The position numbers and the translations under genes were made by a program. The notes under the pieces were generated by a model. That model saw only the letters and a program-made list of their open reading frames with translations. It made no database searches and was not told the DNA's origin. Of a DNA stretch of 64,000 nt, positions 1-9,116 are shown one piece after another. Source of the DNA: Prosthecochloris ethylica (GTDB lineage: Bacteria; Bacteroidota; Chlorobiia; Chlorobiales; Chlorobiaceae); assembly GCF_015234275.1 (NCBI RefSeq), contig NZ_JADGII010000007.1. One strand, given 5' to 3'. The stretch's first letter is position 1, and each line of letters begins with the position of its first letter.

Positions 1-260
1 TGGTAATGGATCGGCGAGGCCGGGCAGGCCATGTTGTAGATTTCGTCGACTTCGAGGTAGATCGGGAACGTGACGTCATGGCGGATGAATTCAAAGCCGG
101 GGTGGTCGAACAGGTGGTAGATGTTCTCTTTGGTTCCGGTATAGCAGTTATCGACACAGATGACTTCCTGCCCTTCTTTGAGGAGTTTTTCGCAGAGATG
201 AGAACCGATGAAGCCGGCGCCGCCGGTGATGAGAATCTGTTTTCGTGTCAGCTCTTTCAT
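1..260 (-). CDS. UDP-glucuronate decarboxylase (NAD-dependent epimerase family), N-terminal part
   Basis: Only the first 86 codons are inside the window; the gene runs off the left edge. The N-terminus has a Rossmann dinucleotide motif GGAGFIGSHL (residues 13-22), then VICVDNCYTGTKENI and FIRHDVTFPIYLEVDEIYNMACPASP. This pattern is typical of UDP-xylose synthase/UDP-glucuronate decarboxylase in the extended SDR family. The expected role is cytosolic conversion of UDP-glucuronate to UDP-xylose for surface polysaccharide. The two-component genes just upstream (300-2899) are on the same strand. A dTDP-glucose dehydratase relative is less likely because of the CPASP motif. The assignment to the SDR family is firm; substrate is inferred. 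Confidence 0.8.
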   Translation of the reverse strand, partial: MKELTRKQILITGGAGFIGSHLCEKLLKEGQEVICVDNCYTGTKENIYHLFDHPGFEFIRHDVTFPIYLEVDEIYNMACPASPIHY

Positions 261-299
261 GAGAACGGGGATTTGAGGTTGTAACCGGACAGAGAGGAG

Positions 300-674
300 T
301 CACGGCAGATGCGATTGTACGACCTTGAGAATATGCTTTGGTTCCGCCGGCTTGGTAATGTATTCGAGCGGCAGAAGCTGCTGGGCATTGATGACTTCAT
401 GGGTCTGTGCTCGTGCCGAGAGAAAAATGAACGGGATATGCTGGAGCTGTTTGTCGGCAAGCAGGTGTTCACGGAATTCAAAACCGTCCATGACCGGCAT
501 CATGACGTCACACAGGATCAGGTCGGGTTCGGCCTGGCGGCACAGGTCGAGAGCGTCCCGTCCGTTTTCCGCCTCGTGTACCTGGTAGCCGGCTTTCTTC
601 AGGGTGAACGAGATCAGGCGGCGTGTATTGGGCTGGTCTTCAACCAGCAGGATGGAGCGCTGTCGGGTATTCAT
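300..674 (-). CDS. Single-domain response regulator (CheY-like)
   Basis: A 124-residue protein that is a receiver domain only. It shows the acidic pocket E12-D13, the phosphoacceptor D56 in LILCDVMMPVMDG, and the conserved Lys in YITKPAEP near residue 109. There is no output domain, so it should act by protein contact or as a phosphorelay intermediate. Its ATG overlaps the stop of the upstream histidine kinase by 4 bases (671-674), so the two are translationally coupled and the kinase is the obvious partner. The target process is not visible. The UDP-glucuronate decarboxylase gene follows after about 40 bases, which may hint at polysaccharide control. Confidence 0.88.
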   Translation of the reverse strand: MNTRQRSILLVEDQPNTRRLISFTLKKAGYQVHEAENGRDALDLCRQAEPDLILCDVMMPVMDGFEFREHLLADKQLQHIPFIFLSARAQTHEVINAQQLLPLEYITKPAEPKHILKVVQSHLP

Positions 675-2899
675 GAGGGTTGATTTTCCTCTTCCCGTTC
701 GCAGGGAAGGGTGATGAAAAATGTCGTACCGTGGTTTTCTCGGCTTTCTACCGCGATGCTTCCATCGTGTTCCTCGATGATCTCCTTGACGATCGGCAGG
801 CCCAAACCGGTACCTTCTATTTCATGTTCCGGACGTTCTACCCGGTAGAATTTCTCGAAAATGTGATCGAGGTCTTTTTTCGGGATTCCGAGGCCGGTGT
901 CGCTGATGGTGATGACGACGCTCTTGTCACTGACTGACTGCGAGACGCTGATCTTGCCGTGTTCGGGCGTGAACTTGAGTGCATTGCCCAGAATGTTGAT
1001 GATTGCCTGCTTGAATGCATCGGGGTCTGCATAAATGGTGACGGGGCCGGGGGCGATCTGAAGCCGAAGCTCGATGTGTTTTTCTTCGGCTCTCAATTTC
1101 AGGTTGCGGCAGACTTCCGCAAGCAGGGATGCGGGTTCGATAGAGGATTTTTTATACGTGACGTTACCGGAGTCAATGCGTGAAATTGTCAGCACATCTT
1201 CGATCAGTGACGAGAGCCGTGTGCTTTCGCTGTGAATGATGTCAAGGAACTCACGGAATGTCTCCCTGTCGAGCGAGTCCTGTTCTTCGAGCAGTGTGCT
1301 GGAAAACCCGAGAATGGAAAACAGCGGCGTACGGAGTTCATGGGAAACGTTGGAGATGAAATCGTTTTTCAGGCGAATGTTTTCCCTGATGAGCTCTTCG
1401 GACTTTTTCTGCTCGGTGATGTCGCGGAAAATTCCGATGTAGCGCACCGCTCCTTCAGACGCAAACGCACCGACGCTGATGCTGACATCGATTCTGACGC
1501 CGTAACGGGTAACGATGTTCGATTCGAACGTTGTGGTCGATCCGACGGTCAGTTCTGAAAACAGTGCAGAAGCCCGTGCTGCGGTTTCTTCGGGGAAGAG
1601 GGCCGTGAAGTGCATTGCTGCCAGCTCTTCGGGCGAGGCTTCGAAAAAGGAGCGTGCTTCCTGGTTCCATTCGACAAGAGATCCGCTGGCACCATCGATC
1701 ACGATGACAGCATCGGGAATGGACTGGAACAGGTTGCGGTATTTTTCCTGGTTCTGCCGCAGTGTCTCCTCGATCTGTTTTCGTCCGGTAATATCGAGGA
1801 TAATTCCCCTGATGCCGGTCGTCTGCCCGTCCTGAATGATGGGCGCGGAATATATCAGCACCGGGAAGGTGGTGCCGTCCTTGCGCCGCGCGAGATATTC
1901 GTGATCGGTGAATGTGGCCCCACCGAGCTTTTTCTTCAGGTTCCGGGCGATTCGTTCATGCTCCTCGGGGGCGATAAGGTCGATGTAGGAGACCCCTTGT
2001 TCGAACTCTTCGCGTGTAAATTCAAACGTGTTGAATGCAGCTGCATTGGCGTAGGTGATTCGGCCGTCGATGGAGGTTTCGAACAGTGGCTGCGGCAGCA
2101 GTTCCGTGAGTTCCCTGAACCGCTGCTGGCTCGCCAGCAGCGCTTTTTCGGTGTTCTTTTTTTCTGTGATGTCCTGGTTGACGGCTATGTAGTGGGAGAT
2201 GGTGGATGATTTCAGCGAAACCGGGCTGATCATGGTGTACTGCCAGTAGAGCTCACCGTTTTTCTTCCTGTTACGGATTTCACCCTGCCAGTTGCGGCCT
2301 TTCGAGATCGTTGTCCAGATTTTTGTGTACAGCGACCTGTCGTGTGTGCCCGATTTCAGGATCGAGATGTTCCTGCCGAGCGCTTCATCGGCCCGGTAAC
2401 CGGTGATGGTTGTAAAGGCAGGGTTGATATATTCGATGGTCCCCTCGAGGTCCGTGATGACGATGGAGAGCGGACTGTTGGCGATAGCTGTCGAGAGAAT
2501 CGTGACTTCACGGCGGAGTTTCGATTCGGACAGGGCATTTTTCAGCGTGACGCGAAGACGGTTGGGATCGACAGGCTTGACGAGGTATTCGTATGCTCCC
2601 ATTTTCAGGCATGTTACCGCCTGTTCGATATCCTCCGAACCCGAAATCATGATGACGGGGATGTTGATGTGGTGTTCCTGCATGTGCGCGAGCACATCGA
2701 TCCCGCTCATTTCAGGCATGTTGATATCGAGCAGTATGACGTCGATCTGGCGGGAGCTGATGACGGAAAGCGCGGCACGGCCGTTGTCTGCGGTGACCGG
2801 CAGGTAGGTGCCGATACGCTTGGTGATCTGGGACAGCAGCGTGCGCATGACTGCGCTGTCGTCTGCGATGAGAATTGTTGCCTGATCGGGGGTACTCAT
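671..2899 (-). CDS. REC-PAS-PAS-PAS hybrid sensor histidine kinase
   Basis: A 742-residue kinase with an N-terminal receiver domain (phosphoacceptor D58 in VILLDINMPEMSG). Three PAS/PAC units follow at about residues 130-250, 255-375 and 380-500. Then comes a HisKA domain with the phospho-histidine at about 522 (SHELRTPLFS), and a HATPase domain with N box NILGNALKFT, G1 DTGLGIP and G2 GTGLGLP. I see no transmembrane segment, so it is a cytosolic sensor. Having the receiver in front of the PAS domains is typical of kinases that are themselves phosphorylation targets. It is coupled to the CheY-like gene at 300-674. The signal cannot be read from the sequence. Confidence 0.92.
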   Translation of the reverse strand: MSTPDQATILIADDSAVMRTLLSQITKRIGTYLPVTADNGRAALSVISSRQIDVILLDINMPEMSGIDVLAHMQEHHINIPVIMISGSEDIEQAVTCLKMGAYEYLVKPVDPNRLRVTLKNALSESKLRREVTILSTAIANSPLSIVITDLEGTIEYINPAFTTITGYRADEALGRNISILKSGTHDRSLYTKIWTTISKGRNWQGEIRNRKKNGELYWQYTMISPVSLKSSTISHYIAVNQDITEKKNTEKALLASQQRFRELTELLPQPLFETSIDGRITYANAAAFNTFEFTREEFEQGVSYIDLIAPEEHERIARNLKKKLGGATFTDHEYLARRKDGTTFPVLIYSAPIIQDGQTTGIRGIILDITGRKQIEETLRQNQEKYRNLFQSIPDAVIVIDGASGSLVEWNQEARSFFEASPEELAAMHFTALFPEETAARASALFSELTVGSTTTFESNIVTRYGVRIDVSISVGAFASEGAVRYIGIFRDITEQKKSEELIRENIRLKNDFISNVSHELRTPLFSILGFSSTLLEEQDSLDRETFREFLDIIHSESTRLSSLIEDVLTISRIDSGNVTYKKSSIEPASLLAEVCRNLKLRAEEKHIELRLQIAPGPVTIYADPDAFKQAIINILGNALKFTPEHGKISVSQSVSDKSVVITISDTGLGIPKKDLDHIFEKFYRVERPEHEIEGTGLGLPIVKEIIEEHDGSIAVESRENHGTTFFITLPCEREEENQPS

Positions 2900-3122
2900 G
2901 ACATCAGCATCAGGGGGTTGTCATGAACGATTCTGGTAAACCGTTAATTCCTTTGCTCTTAATATAGTTAAAATATATCATCCTGATGCGTGATTTATGT
3001 AAAATGATGCAGGTTACGTTGTGTTTGGTTGTCGGCGGGGCGTATATTGTGGGTGACTCCTGACAGTTTGTGCCGTCTGGCCGTCGTTGCCTGTTGTTTT
3101 CCTGAATTATTCATGATGTAGT

Positions 3123-3587
3123 ATGCAGTATGGTGAGCATATCGTTGCACTGATCCAGACCGCTATCGGTCCGGTTATCCTGATCTCGGGTCTCGGACTC
3201 CTGCTGTTGACCATGACCAACCGTCTCGGCCGGATTATCGACCGTTCCCGGGCCCTTTCCTGTGATATGGACCGCATGGATGCCGGGGCGCGTGCGCGTC
3301 TCGCAAGTGAAATCGATATTCTCTGGAGCCGGGCCCGCTTGATCAGGGTGGCGATCATGTCTGCCTGCCTCAGCTGCCTCTCGGCGTCACTGCTGGTGAT
3401 TGTCCTGTTTCTCGCCCCTCTGGTGGAGCTCGACATTCCGCTGCTGGTGACTTTTCTGTTCGTTGCGGCGATGCTCTGCCTGATTGTATCACTGATCGGG
3501 TTTCTGCTCGACGTCAATCGCACGCTGTCGGCATTACATATTGAACTCGAAGCTCACCGGGAGCTTCATAACCGCGAGGGCCACTGA
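3123..3587 (+). CDS. DUF2721 family membrane protein
   Basis: A 154-residue protein. Hydrophobic helices lie at about residues 8-28 (IQTAIGPVILISGLGLLLL), 75-100 and 110-135. The N-terminus, with LISGLGLLLLTMTNRLGRIIDRSR followed by a charged stretch, is the hallmark of the DUF2721 family. Function is unknown. The stop is 5 bases before the DUF89 gene on the same strand, so the two are probably co-transcribed. The family call is good; no biochemical role is claimed. Confidence 0.78.
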   Translation: MQYGEHIVALIQTAIGPVILISGLGLLLLTMTNRLGRIIDRSRALSCDMDRMDAGARARLASEIDILWSRARLIRVAIMSACLSCLSASLLVIVLFLAPLVELDIPLLVTFLFVAAMLCLIVSLIGFLLDVNRTLSALHIELEAHRELHNREGH

Positions 3588-3592
3588 ACGAT

Positions 3593-4432
3593 ATGCAGAC
3601 TTCTCTCGATTGTATTCCCTGTTTTATGCGGCAGGCGCTCAAGGCCGGGCGCCTGGCGACAACCGATGAACGCCTTCAGAAAGAGCTGCTCGATGCAGTT
3701 GCGGCGATGGTGCCAGGTATTTCCCCGGAGATGACCCCGCCCGAGATCGGTGACGGCATCTACCGTGATGTCAGCCGCCTGACAGGGGTGGAGGACCCCT
3801 TCAGGGAACTGAAGGATGCGAATATGCGGGAGGCTTTCGACCTGATGCCGGAGGTTCTCGAGGCTGTCAGCAATGCCGCTGATCCGCTCATGACGGCGGT
3901 GAGGGTGGCGATAGCGGGCAATGTGATCGATCATGGCGTCGGACGGTCGTTTTCTGTCAGAGACGCGGTCGATCAGGTGCTCCACCAGACATTTGCCATT
4001 CTCGATGAGCACTCCTTCCGCACGCGCCTCGAAGAAGCGCCTTTCGTTCTCTATGTCGGTGATAATGCGGGCGAGTCCGTGTTCGACACGTTGCTGATCC
4101 GGGAGCTGCAGAAGCCGGTGGTCTTCGCCGTGCGCGATGTTGCGGTGATCAATGACGTGACCCGGCAGGATGCTGTCGCGTCGGGTATCGGAGATGTTGC
4201 ACGGATCGTGTCGACAGGTTCGAGCGCTCCTGGCGCGGTTCTCGATCGCTGCAGCGGCGAGTTTCTCGACCTGTTCGACCGCGCTGAACTGGTGATCAGC
4301 AAAGGACAGGGGAATTACGAGGCCCTGTCGGGCACGTCCGACAAGGTGTTTTTTCTGCTGAGGGCAAAATGCCCGGTTATCGCGGATCATCTGGGGGTCG
4401 ATGTGGACGATATTGTCCTGAAGCAGGGCTGA
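3593..4432 (+). CDS. DUF89 (ARMT1-like) damage-control phosphatase family protein
   Basis: A 279-residue protein starting with the family signature Cys-x2-Cys (C7, C10 in SLDCIPCFMRQAL). It carries the metal-site motif YVGDNAGESVFDTLLI near residue 155 and the C-terminal motif VISKGQGNYEAL. Family members are metal-dependent phosphatases thought to remove damaged phosphometabolites such as fructose-1-phosphate-type by-products. The subfamily with the N-terminal CxxC is common in anaerobes and archaea. It lies directly after the DUF2721 gene and before a metallo-beta-lactamase gene. The physiological substrate here is unknown. Confidence 0.82.
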   Translation: MQTSLDCIPCFMRQALKAGRLATTDERLQKELLDAVAAMVPGISPEMTPPEIGDGIYRDVSRLTGVEDPFRELKDANMREAFDLMPEVLEAVSNAADPLMTAVRVAIAGNVIDHGVGRSFSVRDAVDQVLHQTFAILDEHSFRTRLEEAPFVLYVGDNAGESVFDTLLIRELQKPVVFAVRDVAVINDVTRQDAVASGIGDVARIVSTGSSAPGAVLDRCSGEFLDLFDRAELVISKGQGNYEALSGTSDKVFFLLRAKCPVIADHLGVDVDDIVLKQG

Positions 4433-4487
4433 AGAACGTCATGCTTCCTTCTGTTTCAGCTGGAGAGAACCGAAACATTCGATAGAT

Positions 4488-5894
4488 ATGGAACTGCAGT
4501 TTTACGGAGCGACAGAGCGGGTGACGGGATCCTGCCACGTGGTCAGGTGTGCAGGGAAAACCATTCTTCTTGACTGCGGCCTGATCCAGGGTCTGGCGGC
4601 GGAAGAGGCCCTGAACCGTGAGCCTTTTCCGTTCGATCCCCGTGATATCGATGCCGTGGTGCTCAGCCATGGCCATATCGACCATTCGGGACGTCTTCCG
4701 CTTCTCTGCCGCCAGGGGTTCTCCGGGCCGGTATTCACCCAGCATGCAACCCGGGACCTCGCACTGATCCTGCTGCAGGATGCGGCGAGGCTTGAAGAGT
4801 ACGATGTCCTTCGGGAGAATCGTGAGCGCCGAAAACGGGGGGAAGAGCCGCTCGAACCCCTCTACACGAATGAGGATGTCGTCGAGGTGATCAACAGGAT
4901 GCAGACTTTGCCGTACGACGTCCGCCAGGAGATTCTGCCGGGTATCGAGCTGCGTTTTCAGGATGCGGGACATATTCTCGGGTCGGCGATTACGGAGTTG
5001 TGGCTGACTGAAAACAGTGAAACCCGCAAGCTGGTCTACAGTGGTGATCTCGGACAGTACGATTCACCTGTGCTCAATGATCCCTCTTCTGTCAGCGAGG
5101 CAGATGCGGTGCTCGTTGAAAGTACCTACGGTGATCGTCTGCACCGTGAACGTGCAGAGACGCTCAGGGAGATCGGAGAAATCATCAGCTCGGCAGCACG
5201 GGGAGGGGGGAATATTATCATTCCGGCTTTTGCGATCGGCCGGAGTCAGGAGCTGTTGTACCTGTTTGGCAAATACGGCGATGCCTGGGGGCTTGACGAG
5301 TGGCAGATATATCTCGACAGCCCCATGGCCATCGAGGCGAGCAGAATCTACTGGGACTATCCGGAACTCTATGACAGCGAGGCCCGGCTGATGCGTGACA
5401 GGCTGCTCGAGATGCCCCGGCCGGACAACCTGCATTTCACCAGGCGAGCGGAAGAGTCGAAAAAAATCAACGATATCGAACAGGGGGCGATCATCATTGC
5501 CGGCAGCGGCATGTGCAACGGAGGGCGGATACTCTATCACCTGAAGCGGCATGTCGAACGTCCGGAAAGCCATGTCATGATTACCGGATACCAGGCGGAG
5601 GGGACGCTTGGCAGGCGGCTGGTCGAAGGGAATGAGGCTGTTGAAATACATGGAAGGATGTACCGGGTCGCTGCTGCTGTCCATACCGTCGGAGGGCTGT
5701 CGGCACATGGTGACCAGCACGATCTGCTGCGCTGGGCGAACGGGTTCGATACCCGTCCTGCCATGTACGTCGTTCACGGGGAAGATGCCCCGAAACGTGC
5801 GCTTGCCGCTCTTCTTGCAGAGTCCTGCGGTGTGCGTGCGGAGGTTCCCGCTCCGGGCGAAAAGGTCGATTTGCTTGTATCGAGGAAAGGGTAA
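4488..5894 (+). CDS. Beta-CASP metallo-beta-lactamase RNase
   Basis: A 468-residue protein. The metallo-beta-lactamase motifs are present in order: VLSHGHIDHSGRLPLL (motif 2), DAGHILGSAI (motif 3) and YSGDLGQ (motif 4). The beta-CASP motifs follow: ESTYGDRLH, PAFAIGRSQELLYL, GSGMCNGGRI and GGLSAHGDQHDLL. The set matches the CPSF73/YSH1-like bacterial group of RNA endo- or exonucleases, not the DNA-repair Pso2 group. The expected role is cytosolic RNA processing or decay with two zinc ions. The start at 4488 has no long upstream alternative. The TPR lipoprotein-like gene follows 22 bases later. Confidence 0.88.
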   Translation: MELQFYGATERVTGSCHVVRCAGKTILLDCGLIQGLAAEEALNREPFPFDPRDIDAVVLSHGHIDHSGRLPLLCRQGFSGPVFTQHATRDLALILLQDAARLEEYDVLRENRERRKRGEEPLEPLYTNEDVVEVINRMQTLPYDVRQEILPGIELRFQDAGHILGSAITELWLTENSETRKLVYSGDLGQYDSPVLNDPSSVSEADAVLVESTYGDRLHRERAETLREIGEIISSAARGGGNIIIPAFAIGRSQELLYLFGKYGDAWGLDEWQIYLDSPMAIEASRIYWDYPELYDSEARLMRDRLLEMPRPDNLHFTRRAEESKKINDIEQGAIIIAGSGMCNGGRILYHLKRHVERPESHVMITGYQAEGTLGRRLVEGNEAVEIHGRMYRVAAAVHTVGGLSAHGDQHDLLRWANGFDTRPAMYVVHGEDAPKRALAALLAESCGVRAEVPAPGEKVDLLVSRKG

Positions 5895-5916
5895 CATTCA
5901 AATCAGGGAGGTAAGC

Positions 5917-6441
5917 ATGAGATACGCTTTTGTTCTGCTGCTGTCGCTGGTGTGCAGCTCGCTGCCGTTGCTGGATGCCGGTGCGGCTGATCCGTCCGTT
6001 CTGCTGCTCGAGCAGGGGAAAGCATATTATGAAGACGGGAAGTACCAGGCGGCATGGGATGCCTACGACCGGGCGGTCAGCGGAGATCCCCGGAATTTCC
6101 AGGTCTGGTACCGCCGTGGACAGGCGTCCTTCAAGCTTGAGCGGTATCGGGACGCTGCAGCGGATTTCAGCCGTTCGATCGAACTCAACAGGGAAAACCA
6201 CAAGGCGTGGTACCGGAAAGGGCGCACAGAGCACGAACTCGGGCACTACCAGGAGGCAATTGCCGATTTTTCGCATGCACTCGAGCTCAAGAGCGATTAT
6301 GACAAGGCACGATATCGCCGGGGGTTGTCGAAGGATGCGCTGGGTGATCATGCCGGTGCACGTGAGGATATTTCCCGGGCAGCCCGTTCCGGTCACAAGA
6401 AATCGATACGATGGATGGCTGAGCATGGAGAGATGCCGTGA
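5917..6441 (+). CDS. Exported TPR-repeat protein
   Basis: A 174-residue protein. The start at 5917 is chosen because it is preceded by a good ribosome site (GGGAGGT) and because the N-terminus is a signal peptide (MRYAFVLLLSLVCSSLPLLD, cleaved near AGA-AD). Three to four tetratricopeptide units follow, for example GKAYYEDGKYQAAWDAYDRA, WYRRGQASFKLERYRDAAAD and WYRKGRTEHELGHYQEAIAD. It is probably a periplasmic scaffold protein. Its stop codon abuts the stop of the convergent xerD gene with no gap. Function beyond protein contact is unknown. Confidence 0.8.
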   Translation: MRYAFVLLLSLVCSSLPLLDAGAADPSVLLLEQGKAYYEDGKYQAAWDAYDRAVSGDPRNFQVWYRRGQASFKLERYRDAAADFSRSIELNRENHKAWYRKGRTEHELGHYQEAIADFSHALELKSDYDKARYRRGLSKDALGDHAGAREDISRAARSGHKKSIRWMAEHGEMP

Positions 6442-7359
6442 TCATCCCCTGGGATGGAATGTTTTGTGCACCTCCCTCAGGAAACTGCGGTCGATGTGGG
6501 TATAGACCTGGGTGGCAAGGATGGAGGAGTGCCCGAGCATTTCCTGCACAGCCCGGAGGTCGGCCCCTCCTTCCAGCAGATGTGTCGCAAAGGTGTGGCG
6601 CAGGGTATGCGGACTGATCTGTCTGGTAATGCCTGCTGAAATGCTGCAGCCGCGCACGATATTGAAGACCGACATGCGTGAGAGCCTGCCTCCCCGCGCA
6701 TTGAGAAACAGGTGATCTGCAGAGTCCGGTCCCGTGAGCGACGGTCTGAGTTCCTGCTGGTAGCGGCGGATCCATCTCACGGCTTCGCCGCCGACCGGGA
6801 CCAGGCGTTCTTTCGATCCTTTCCCGAATACCCTGACAAATCCTTCCTCGAGATAGCAGCTGTTCTGTTCGATGCTCACCAGTTCGCTTACCCTGACACC
6901 GGTTGCATAGAGGAATTCCAGCACTGCTTTGTCCCTGAGCATGAATTTTGAGTTCTGCCGGTCGCTGAGGGGTTCGTCGAGCAGGCGGAATGTTTCGTCA
7001 TGGGTCAGGACCTCCGGGAGAGCTTTCGAGGGTTTTGGCTGACGAAGGTGGGCCGCGGCATTGACCGATACGATTTTTTCGGCAAGCAGAAAGCGGTGCA
7101 GTGAGCGGATAGCGGAAATGTTCCGGGCGAGAGTCCTGGGTTCCAGGCCCGTGCCGGACAGTTCATGAACGAACTGCCTGATATCGTCTGCTGTGACGGC
7201 GGCGATCTCTTTTTTGCGTTCCTGCAGGGAAAACAGGTAGCGTTCCAGGTCGTGCGTATAGGACTGCAGCGTGTTGGGTGAAAAGTTGCGTTCGAGCGTG
7301 AGATAGTTGACGAAACTTTCCAGGTAATCGGTATAGGGAACTTTCAGTTTGCTGTTCAT
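6442..7359 (-). CDS. xerD: Tyrosine recombinase XerD
   Basis: A 305-residue site-specific recombinase. The N-terminal SAM-like core-binding domain covers about residues 8-95. The catalytic domain has all active-site residues: R156 (TGVRVSEL), K180 (GKGSKERLVP), H251 and R254 (HTLRHTFATHLL), H277 (GHSS) and nucleophile Y286. Length matches XerC/XerD (about 300). It should resolve chromosome dimers at dif with FtsK. XerD rather than XerC is inferred from the sequence pattern. The ATG overlaps the rsmB stop by 4 bases. It is not adjacent to mobile-element genes, so a housekeeping role is likely. Confidence 0.88.
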   Translation of the reverse strand: MNSKLKVPYTDYLESFVNYLTLERNFSPNTLQSYTHDLERYLFSLQERKKEIAAVTADDIRQFVHELSGTGLEPRTLARNISAIRSLHRFLLAEKIVSVNAAAHLRQPKPSKALPEVLTHDETFRLLDEPLSDRQNSKFMLRDKAVLEFLYATGVRVSELVSIEQNSCYLEEGFVRVFGKGSKERLVPVGGEAVRWIRRYQQELRPSLTGPDSADHLFLNARGGRLSRMSVFNIVRGCSISAGITRQISPHTLRHTFATHLLEGGADLRAVQEMLGHSSILATQVYTHIDRSFLREVHKTFHPRG

Positions 7360-8711
7360 GCCTTCGGCCGTTTGCGTAAACGCTGTGCAAATGCTCCGTC
7401 AAATCCTTCATGGTCTCCCGGCAGGGTCAGGTATCCGCCTGCGAGCTGCGTTCTTCGACTGAAGAGGGAGAGATCGGTCGACGAGGCATCTTCCGGATGA
7501 AAATCCGGGTGGCGGTCGAGAAAGCGGGAGATTTGTCCTGTGTTCTCTTCATCTTCGATCGAGCAGGTGGCGTAGACCAGTATGCCATCTGGCTTGAGCA
7601 GTTCTGCTGCATGTTCCAGCAGTTCCTCCTGGAGCCGGGCAAGTTCGTCGATGCTCTCCGGGGTGATTGTCCACCTGAGCTCGGGCCTGCGTGCAAGCAC
7701 GCCGCTGCCGCTGCATGGGGCGTCGAGCAGTATTCTGTCGTACTGTTTTCCGGTGTCGAACGTCCGGGCGTCAGCAGCGATCGTCGAAATGATGCTGATG
7801 CCGAGCAGGCGGGCTCTTTCTTCGATTTTACGGCATTTGTTCGGGTATCTGTCGATGGCCGTGATGCTGCCGCTGTTGTTCATCAGTTCCGCAAGAAAGG
7901 TGGTTTTTCCACCGGGTGCGGCACACATGTCGAGGATGTCGTCACCCTGTTCGGCTTCAAGCAGCAGGCAGGGGAGTGCCTGGGACGGGTTCTGGACCGT
8001 GAGCGCACCGGATCTGACCAGTGGAGCGATCTTCTCAAAATCCTGCGTCAGCAGGAAGTGCTCAAGCCCGCTTTCCTGCAGGCCGGCTCCTCTGCGGTGC
8101 AGTTCGTCCGGTACGGTGTGCTGAGCGGGGTTGAGCGTGTTCATGCGAATCCCGGTCCATGGAATGGCGTTGTTGCAGGAAGTGATCGCTTTCAGCGTGT
8201 CGTTTCCGAATCGTTCACGCCATCGTTTCAGCAGCCAGAGCGGGTGGGACGTTTCGACGGCCAGCCGTTCGTCATCGGGCAGCTCCCGGAGGATGTCGTC
8301 AAGAGGCGCAGGCCGGGAGGTGATGCTGCGCAGCACGCCATTGGCTATTGCGGCGAGATGGCGTCCTTTAAGGCGTCTGACGAGTGAGACACACTCGTTG
8401 ACCGCTGCCCGGTCGGGGACCCTGTCGAGAAAAAGTACTTGGTAGACCGCGATTCTCAGAGCATCGATCAGTACCGGTGATGCTTTGCGGATATCGTGAC
8501 GGTAGAATCGGCCGATCAGGGTGTCGAGCGTCAGGCGGTGACGCAGGGCGCCGTTGGTCAGCTGTGTCGCCAGTGCACGTTCCTGCTGCGGCAGGTTTTG
8601 CTGTCTCAGGAGGCGATGCAGGGCATTATCGGATTTTATGCCCTTTCGGCAGTCGAGCAGGACCTGCAGCGCAATATCACGTGCGGTCAGGGTGCGTCTC
8701 ACGGTTGTCAT
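7356..8711 (-). CDS. rsmB: 16S rRNA (cytosine-967-C5)-methyltransferase RsmB
   Basis: A 451-residue protein. An N-terminal NusB-like RNA-binding domain (about residues 5-140) is followed by a Rossmann methyltransferase domain. Visible motifs are the SAM site DMCAAPGGKT, the DAPCSGSG motif and the catalytic Cys in YATCSIEDEEN. The fusion of NusB-like and m5C methyltransferase domains is diagnostic for RsmB/Sun, which methylates C967 in 16S rRNA. It is translationally coupled to downstream xerD. Confidence 0.93.
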   Translation of the reverse strand: MTTVRRTLTARDIALQVLLDCRKGIKSDNALHRLLRQQNLPQQERALATQLTNGALRHRLTLDTLIGRFYRHDIRKASPVLIDALRIAVYQVLFLDRVPDRAAVNECVSLVRRLKGRHLAAIANGVLRSITSRPAPLDDILRELPDDERLAVETSHPLWLLKRWRERFGNDTLKAITSCNNAIPWTGIRMNTLNPAQHTVPDELHRRGAGLQESGLEHFLLTQDFEKIAPLVRSGALTVQNPSQALPCLLLEAEQGDDILDMCAAPGGKTTFLAELMNNSGSITAIDRYPNKCRKIEERARLLGISIISTIAADARTFDTGKQYDRILLDAPCSGSGVLARRPELRWTITPESIDELARLQEELLEHAAELLKPDGILVYATCSIEDEENTGQISRFLDRHPDFHPEDASSTDLSLFSRRTQLAGGYLTLPGDHEGFDGAFAQRLRKRPKA

Positions 8712-8803
8712 GCTGTTATGTGCTTGTCGCTCTCCATCGGAGAGCGTGATGTCGTCTTGTCAGAATCGTCAAGATAGGGATTCGACGGGTTTTTTTTGGA
8801 GTA

Positions 8804-8832
8804 TCGAAACCACGGGTGTTCGTTTGTATAAT
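8804..8832 (+). promoter_or_regulatory. Sigma-70-type promoter for the metYX operon
   Basis: A perfect -10 hexamer TATAAT (8827-8832) is 17 bases downstream of TCGAAA (8804-8809), which matches four of six positions of the -35 consensus. Transcription would start near 8839, about 50 bases before the SAM riboswitch. This is inferred from spacing and position only. Confidence 0.5.
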
Positions 8833-8891
8833 AACAATCACTGTTGTAGATTACATCAACCAGAGAATTTCTTTTTTTGAAGTTTTTCAAG

Positions 8892-8998
8892 CTGTCATCC
8901 AGAAAGGTGGAGGGACTGGCCCTGTGAAGCCTTGGCAACCGTCACTCGTGATTGGTGCCAATTCCAACCCGGACATCAGTACGGGGAAAGATGACGGT
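8892..8998 (+). promoter_or_regulatory. SAM-I riboswitch (S box)
   Basis: The aptamer core is recognisable: GTGGAGGGACTGGCCC, then TGAAGCCTTGGCAACC, then GGTGCCAATTCC, then a closing strand GGGGAAAGATGAC. The P1 helix forms between GTCATC (8894-8899) and GATGAC (8990-8995). This is the consensus order of a SAM-I aptamer, which binds S-adenosylmethionine. It sits in front of the methionine genes metY and metX. A terminator overlaps its 3' end, so excess SAM should stop transcription before metY. Confidence 0.93.
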
Positions 8999-9040
8999 AT
9001 GTGCCTGCATCCTGTCAGTTTTCATACCGCTTTTTCTTTT
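8995..9040 (+). terminator. Riboswitch-controlled intrinsic terminator
   Basis: CGGTATG (8995-9001) pairs with CATACCG (9023-9029), followed by CTTTTTCTTTT. The 5' arm adjoins the 3' strand of the riboswitch P1 helix (8990-8995), which is the usual geometry for a transcriptional SAM switch. The anti-terminator pairing is not clear by eye. Confidence 0.7.
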
Positions 9041-9116
9041 CCTCCCTCAGTATCTCGCCAGATGTATCGCGGGTTGTTTTTCCGGACGATGGCCGAACGT
9101 CTAAAGATCGTGTGTC

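Noticed and set aside
3566..4390. Minus-strand frame opposite the DUF89 gene
   Set aside because: Shadow of a conserved plus-strand gene; no motif and no ribosome site.
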